Part shown: positions 59,593 through 64,000 of the stretch, one piece after another
Position numbering within the stretch: position 1 is the first letter of the stretch
Layout of the letters: every line of letters begins with the position of its first letter
Source: CAVWSM01 sp963799425
GTDB lineage: Bacteria; Actinomycetota; Actinomycetes; Jiangellales; Jiangellaceae
Direction of reading: 5' to 3'
Assembly (NCBI GenBank): GCA_963799425.1
Contig: CAWCXA010000016.1
Coordinates: 124,001-188,000 of the forward strand
Length of the DNA: 64,000 bases
Position numbers and translations under genes: made by a program
The notes under the pieces: generated by a model
The model's input: the letters and a program-made list of their open reading frames with translations, nothing else
Told to the model about the DNA's origin: nothing
Databases searched by the model: none

Positions 59593-60814
59593 GGCTCAGT
59601 CACGCTACTCGGGCGACCAACCGCCCGTGCTGAGCACGGTGGCGCTGCTCGGCGTCATGCAGGACGGCGGCGGCGCTGCACTGCTGCGCGAGGCAACGGC
59701 TGCGTACGGCGGCGCCGATGCACTCACGCTCAGTGAGCGGCTGCGGCGCGCCGGGCACGACCCGCAACTCGTGGCGGCCGCGCTCACGCAGGCGCGGCTG
59801 CGGGCCAAGGCCGTGACCAAGTTCGGTGTCGACGCCGCGGCCATGTTCTTCACGCAGGAGGGGCTCGAGCAGGCAACGCGCACACCCGTGGCGGCCCATC
59901 GTGCCAGGCGGCTGGTCGACTTGATCGGCGCGCAAGCTGCCGTCGCTGATCTGTGCTGTGGCATTGGCGGCGACCTCATGGCGCTCGCCCGCGCGGGCCT
60001 GCAGGTCACCGGGGTCGAGCACGATCCGCTCACCGCCGCGGTTGCGCGGGCCAACATTGCAGCCCTGCGGTTCGACGCCACGGTTGAGCTCGCCGATGCG
60101 ACCGCCTACGACCGCTCACGCAATGCAGCGGTCGTCTGCGATCCGGCCCGGCGGACAAGTCGTGGCCGGGTGTTCGACGTCGACGCGTACGCCCCACCGT
60201 GGTCGTTCGTCGAGGAGCTGCTCGCCGGTGGTACGGCGTGCATCAAGGTGGCGCCGGGCATCCCGCACGATCGGGTTCCCGCCGGTGTCGAAGCCGAGTG
60301 GGTGTCCGACGGTGGCGACCTCGTGGAGGCTGCGCTCTGGTCGCCCAGCACCGCCTCCGGAGTCAACCGTCGAGCAACACTGCTGCCCGGTGGCGCGACG
60401 CTGACCGATGTCGACGATCCACGTGATCAGCGGGACGGGCCGCCGCTGCGGTACCTGTACGAGCCGGATGACGCCGTGATCCGAGCCGGGCTCGTGACCG
60501 CAGTCGGGGCCATCGTGCACGGCCGGCTGCTCGACCGCCGGATCGCCTATGTCACAGCGGACGAGCTGCGCATGACGCCGTACGCGAAGGCTTATGAGGT
60601 GCTCGACGTGCTGCCGTACGACGAGAAGGCGCTGCGCGCGTGGGTGCGCACGCACGGGATCGGCACCCTCACCATCAAGAAGCGTGGTGTCGGCGTGACT
60701 CCCGAGGAGCTTCGTCGCCGGCTCCGGCCCAAGGGCGACGCGGCTGCGACCCTGGTCGTCACGCGGACCCAGGGGCGCGCCGTCGTGTTGCACGTCTCGC
60801 CTTTCGCATCATGA
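59591..60814 (+). CDS. SAM-dependent methyltransferase with THUMP-like domain
   Basis: A 407-residue protein. A helical N-terminal part (~1-110) precedes a methyltransferase core with V-A-D-L-C-C-G-I-G-G-D near residue 118 and V-T-G-V-E-H-D-P near 138. V-V-C-D-P-A-R-R near 179 resembles the D/N-P-P-Y catalytic position. A C-terminal THUMP-like domain (~325-400) carries I-K-K-R-G-V-G-V. The layout is typical of an actinobacterial family often encoded near groES. It probably methylates RNA, inferred from the THUMP-like domain. The last 56 bp overlap the convergent DUF4126 gene. Confidence 0.88.
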   Translation: MAQSRYSGDQPPVLSTVALLGVMQDGGGAALLREATAAYGGADALTLSERLRRAGHDPQLVAAALTQARLRAKAVTKFGVDAAAMFFTQEGLEQATRTPVAAHRARRLVDLIGAQAAVADLCCGIGGDLMALARAGLQVTGVEHDPLTAAVARANIAALRFDATVELADATAYDRSRNAAVVCDPARRTSRGRVFDVDAYAPPWSFVEELLAGGTACIKVAPGIPHDRVPAGVEAEWVSDGGDLVEAALWSPSTASGVNRRATLLPGGATLTDVDDPRDQRDGPPLRYLYEPDDAVIRAGLVTAVGAIVHGRLLDRRIAYVTADELRMTPYAKAYEVLDVLPYDEKALRAWVRTHGIGTLTIKKRGVGVTPEELRRRLRPKGDAAATLVVTRTQGRAVVLHVSPFAS

Positions 60815-61349
60815 CGAAGGCGAACCAACCAAGCAGCACGAGGCCCACCAGCACGAGCAGCGGCGCAAACAGCGCGCTCAGGCTGAACCCGACGGACGTC
60901 GCGTCCTCGGCCGTGCTGACGACCGGCGCGGCGACACCGAGCGTCGCAGCGTTGGCGACCGGTCTCGTCGCGACCTTGCCGCCGTGCACAACAAGGGCAA
61001 CGACGATCCCGCCGACCCACCCGATCCACGCGTTGTCCTGAGCCCACGACTCGTCCACGTCCGCGGCCGCCGCCGTCGCCGCGACGGTCACACCGCCTGA
61101 CACCGGACGCACGAAGGTCTGTATGGCGTCATTGACACTGTCGACCACGGGCACCTTGTCGAGCACGACTTCGACGGCAAGCAGCACTCCGAGCCCGGTG
61201 AGCAGCCAGCCGTTCTCCAACCAGTCGAAGGACGCCGAGAGATCGAGCACGTCGGTGTAGCGCGACACCAACCCGACCAGGAGCAGCGGGATGTAGGCGT
61301 TGAGCCCCGCCGCCGTCGCGAGGCCGAGCCCGGTCAGCGCCTCCAGCAC
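60759..61349 (-). CDS. DUF4126 family membrane protein
   Basis: A 196-residue protein with four or five hydrophobic segments. It opens L-E-A-L-T-G-L-G-L-A-T-A-A-G-L-N-A-Y-I-P-L, as in DUF4126 proteins. The midpart has V-V-D-S-V-N-D-A-I-Q-T-F-V-R-P near residue 70 and a basic tail R-K-A-R-R-A-T-R-R-R. The GTG at 61349 is the family-consistent start. It overlaps the THUMP-like gene by 56 bp at its 3' end. Function unknown. Confidence 0.85.
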   Translation of the reverse strand: MLEALTGLGLATAAGLNAYIPLLLVGLVSRYTDVLDLSASFDWLENGWLLTGLGVLLAVEVVLDKVPVVDSVNDAIQTFVRPVSGGVTVAATAAAADVDESWAQDNAWIGWVGGIVVALVVHGGKVATRPVANAATLGVAAPVVSTAEDATSVGFSLSALFAPLLVLVGLVLLGWFAFVMMRKARRATRRRAPGSA

Positions 61350-61499
61350 GCGGCCATTGTCGCAGCGTTCCGATGTGTTGGTCGCGAACCGCGCGCCGGG
61401 TAGCGGGACGACGCGATCCACGACATGGCTGTGTCGCCGGTCACCGAGCCGTGAAGTACACGGGGTGCGGGCGTCGGCTCGGGCGGTAAGGTCGCGACG

Positions 61500-62618
61500 G
61501 TGGTGACTCGCGTGGAGGTCGTGGTAGTCGGCGGTGGCGCTATGGGTTCGGCCGCCGCCTGGCAACTCGCCCGGCGCGGGCACGAAGTGCTGCTGCTCGA
61601 ACGCTTCGAGCCCGGCCATGCGCGTGGCGCCTCCCACGGCGCGACCCGCAACTTCAACCTGGCGTACGCCGAGGACACCTATGCCGACCTGGTCAGCGAG
61701 GCTCGCGACTGGTGGGACGAGCTCGCCGCAGAGACCGGCGAGACACTGCTGGACCTAGTGGGGTTGGCCAACCACGGCTGGACCCGCGAGTTCGACGCAA
61801 TCGAGGCGGCGGTACGAAGTCGAGGCAGGTCGGTCGAGCGGCTGGACCCTGCGGAGGCAGCGAAGCGGTGGCGGGGAATGCGCTTCGCGGGCGAGGTGCT
61901 CTCCATCCCCGAGGCCGGCCGGGTTCGGGCCGCCGCGGCGTTGCGCGCTCTGCGCACGTCCGCGAGCCGCCAGGGAGCGGAGATCCGGTACAACACCCCC
62001 GTGGCGGCCATCGAACCGGTGACGGACGAGGTCGTACATGTCCGCACTGCCGACGAGCGCTGGGCAGCGCACCGCGTTGTGGTGACGGTGGGGGCCTGGA
62101 CGGAGAAGCTGCTCGGTCACCTGATGACGCTGCCCCGCCTGGTCGTGACCCAGCAGCAGCCCGCACACTTCCGGGTGCTCGACACCGATGCGGTGTGGCC
62201 CAGCTTCAACCACTTTCGTGACCCCGACGAACCGGCCATGCGCCGCTGGCCGACGCAGGTGTACGGCATGCTCTCCCCTGGTGAGGGCGTCAAGGCCGGC
62301 TGGCATGGCGCCGGCCCCGTGATCGACCCGGACAACCGTAGTTTCCTGCCCGAAGCAGGCCCGATGGAGGCGCTGCGGCAGTACGTCCGTGACTGGTTAC
62401 CTGGCGCCGACCCGGACCAGTTCGAGCCGATCAGTTGCACCTACACATCGACCGATACCGAAGACTTCGTGATCGACCGGGTCGGCCCGATCGTGGTCGG
62501 TGCAGGCTTCTCCGGACACGGATTCAAGTTCACCCCTGCCATCGGACGGGTGCTGGCCGATCTGATCGAGGGTGGTACGTCGCCGGACTTGTTCCGACGG
62601 GAGCCGGTCCGCCGCTGA
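61500..62618 (+). CDS. Monomeric sarcosine oxidase-like FAD enzyme
   Basis: A 372-residue DAO-family flavoenzyme. The FAD-binding V-V-V-G-G-G-A-M-G-S is at residues 8-17. The catalytic residues known in monomeric sarcosine oxidase have counterparts: H46 in A-S-H-G, K265 in V-K-A-G-W-H, and C313 in I-S-C-T-Y-T, the site of covalent flavin attachment. It should oxidise an N-methyl amino acid to an aldehyde and peroxide. Sarcosine and N-methyltryptophan are both possible. Start GTG at 61500 or 61503. Confidence 0.9.
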   Translation: MVTRVEVVVVGGGAMGSAAAWQLARRGHEVLLLERFEPGHARGASHGATRNFNLAYAEDTYADLVSEARDWWDELAAETGETLLDLVGLANHGWTREFDAIEAAVRSRGRSVERLDPAEAAKRWRGMRFAGEVLSIPEAGRVRAAAALRALRTSASRQGAEIRYNTPVAAIEPVTDEVVHVRTADERWAAHRVVVTVGAWTEKLLGHLMTLPRLVVTQQQPAHFRVLDTDAVWPSFNHFRDPDEPAMRRWPTQVYGMLSPGEGVKAGWHGAGPVIDPDNRSFLPEAGPMEALRQYVRDWLPGADPDQFEPISCTYTSTDTEDFVIDRVGPIVVGAGFSGHGFKFTPAIGRVLADLIEGGTSPDLFRREPVRR

Positions 62619-62649
62619 CTGACGGGGCGAGCGACCCGACCGACTCGCC

Positions 62650-64000
62650 TCAGCCGCAGCCGGCGCGCTCAACGCCGGGCACGTCAACCGGTAGCCTTCC
62701 GCGCGCCGGCGCCCGACCAAGCAGCACGTCGACCAGAGCCCGGAAGGCGTCGGGTGAGCGACCGTACAGCGCGATGCGCGAGGTTGTGGCGGTCGACGTG
62801 CCCAGCCCGTACGGCGCGTCGAGGGCGACCACGATGTCGCCGGACCCGGACGCGGTAGGCCCGCCGAGGAGCCGTACGGTCACACCGCCTTCCACCGCCA
62901 GCCCTGCAGCCCGAGCGGCAGCGGTGAATCGCTCGCGGTCGGCCGCATCTCCTCCACTTACCGTGACCGCTGGGCCAACAAGGGCCCCTGTGCAAGGCCC
63001 GGACACCATAGACATCGCCGCGAGCGACGCGGCGTACGACGCGTCAGCGTGTGCTCCGATCGCCGCGGGGTCAGACGCCGGGGCGGTAGCCGCTTGGTGC
63101 CGCATGAGCGCCACGACGCGGGTCGCGGCCTCGTCGAGGCGTGCCGCGGCGAGCCGGCCGTCCTGCACCGCCGTGACGATGGCGTCTCGGGCCACTCGCG
63201 GGTTGGGTGGCAGCAAGAGCAGGTCAACACCGGCCGCGAGAGCACGTACGGCGGCCTCACTCGCGGACGCGTGACGGGTCACTGCTCCCATGTTGAGCGC
63301 GTCACTGACGACCACCCCTTCGAACCCGTGCTGCCGGAGCAGAGCGATCACCGCCGGCGACAGCGTGCTCGGCACACCGGGGTCGACCGCTCGCACGTCG
63401 AGGTGGGCTGTCATCACCGCAGGGGCACCGGCGGCCACGGCCGCGTCGAAGGGAACGAGGTCGCGCGCCGACAGCGCGTCGAGCGAGGCCGGCTGGGGCG
63501 GCAGGATGACATGGCTGTCGTCGGTCACCGAACCGTGACCCGGGAAGTGCTTGACCACCGGCACGATCCCGGCCGTTGAGTAACCACGCAGTGCCGCGGT
63601 CACAACCTCAGCAACGAGCGTGGGGTCGGCCGATGCGGACCTCGACCCGATCGTGGTGTCAGCCGGACCAATCGTCACGTCGGCGTCGGGCGCGAAGACG
63701 GCCGTGAATCCGAGGGCGCGCAGCTCTGTTCCGGACGCCTGCGCGGCCGCTTGGGTGACCGCACCATCGCGAGCGGCACCGTACGTCATGAACGTCGGGA
63801 ACTCCGTGACCGGCGCTCCTAGCCGCGCTATTCGACCGCCCTCCTGGTCGACGCCAACAAGCAGGGGGTAGGCGCGCCCGAGTGCCGCCCAGTCGGCCGC
63901 CAGTGCCTGGTTGCTCGCCCGTACCTCGTCGATGGAGGCGACGTTGTCCTTGAGCACGATGACGCCGCCGACATGGAGGTCGGTGATGAGTGTCCGTGGC
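62650..64000 (-). CDS. Glycoside hydrolase family 3 (NagZ-like), 5' end outside window
   Basis: At least 450 residues; the frame continues past the window edge (V-G-G-V-I-V-L-K-D-N is coded there), so the N-terminus is missing. Typical GH3 N-acetylglucosaminidase motifs are G-V-D-Q-E-G-G-R-I-A-R, the K-H-F-P-G-H-G and D-D-S-H pair that supplies the acid/base His, and the nucleophile Asp in V-V-S-D-A-L-N-M. After the barrel lies a second alpha/beta domain, as in two-domain GH3 enzymes. Probably removes GlcNAc from muropeptides or other beta-linked glycans. Confidence 0.9.
   Translation of the reverse strand, partial: PRTLITDLHVGGVIVLKDNVASIDEVRASNQALAADWAALGRAYPLLVGVDQEGGRIARLGAPVTEFPTFMTYGAARDGAVTQAAAQASGTELRALGFTAVFAPDADVTIGPADTTIGSRSASADPTLVAEVVTAALRGYSTAGIVPVVKHFPGHGSVTDDSHVILPPQPASLDALSARDLVPFDAAVAAGAPAVMTAHLDVRAVDPGVPSTLSPAVIALLRQHGFEGVVVSDALNMGAVTRHASASEAAVRALAAGVDLLLLPPNPRVARDAIVTAVQDGRLAAARLDEAATRVVALMRHQAATAPASDPAAIGAHADASYAASLAAMSMVSGPCTGALVGPAVTVSGGDAADRERFTAAARAAGLAVEGGVTVRLLGGPTASGSGDIVVALDAPYGLGTSTATTSRIALYGRSPDAFRALVDVLLGRAPARGRLPVDVPGVERAGCG

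Overview
The window is chromosomal, GC-rich DNA from an actinomycete (Actinomycetota). The evidence is the frequent GTG/TTG starts, leaderless-looking promoters, and family markers typical of the phylum: GuaB3, a DUF3017 protein beside folD, a DUF6350 protein beside purN, SigE-family ECF sigma factors, a GroEL with a His-rich tail, and PspC-domain sensors. The conserved order pcrA / B12-binding protein / sucCD / DUF6350 / purNH / folD / icd / mdh also fits. A Nocardioidaceae or Propionibacteriales member is plausible, but the sequence alone does not settle the family. I see no rRNA, tRNA or CRISPR array, and only one mobile element.

Layout. 1-6.5 kb is accessory: the end of a D,D-carboxypeptidase, a TetR regulator with an alpha/beta hydrolase, a GNAT protein, one IS110-family insertion sequence (possible bridge-RNA region at 4683-4992), a DinB/DUF664 protein and a NUDIX hydrolase. 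6.5-15.3 kb holds a DrrAB-type ABC exporter, a FUSC membrane protein, a DHFR-like reductase, a DUF899 protein, a 2H phosphoesterase coupled to trpS, and a CNNM/CorC protein. 15.4-18.5 kb is a Leloir galactose operon (galT-galK-aldose epimerase), followed by an MBL hydrolase bracketed by short repeats. 19.5-34 kb is central metabolism: mdh, icd, folD, purH, purN, sucD and sucC. It is interrupted at 27.9-31.2 kb by a recently duplicated pair of ECF-sigma/membrane-sensor operons.

34-42.5 kb carries dodecin, pcrA, nagB, a self-regulated-looking ArsR-SRPBCC operon and an envelope-stress-type module (PspC histidine kinase, LuxR-type regulator, divergent PspC protein). 42.5-51.6 kb has two GDPD phosphodiesterases, guaA, a heterodimeric ABC exporter with one dead ATP site, and a small secreted low-complexity protein behind 11-bp-spaced direct repeats. 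51.7-58.4 kb has an aldehyde dehydrogenase, guaB3, guaB, groEL and groES with two CIRCE operators. 58.4-64 kb has a conserved hypothetical, two methyltransferases, a DUF4126 membrane protein, a sarcosine-oxidase-like flavoenzyme and a truncated GH3 enzyme.

Functional links: guaA, guaB and guaB3 with purN, purH and folD cover much of late purine synthesis; icd, sucCD and mdh cover the TCA cycle; nagB, the GH3 enzyme and the carboxypeptidase touch wall-sugar turnover. No wholly new defence or biosynthetic system is evident. The most unusual signals are the duplicated sigma/sensor loci, the extreme ABC asymmetry, the apparent ATC start of the PspC kinase, the direct-repeat operator at 51.6 kb, and several long palindromes sharing a TGATCA core.
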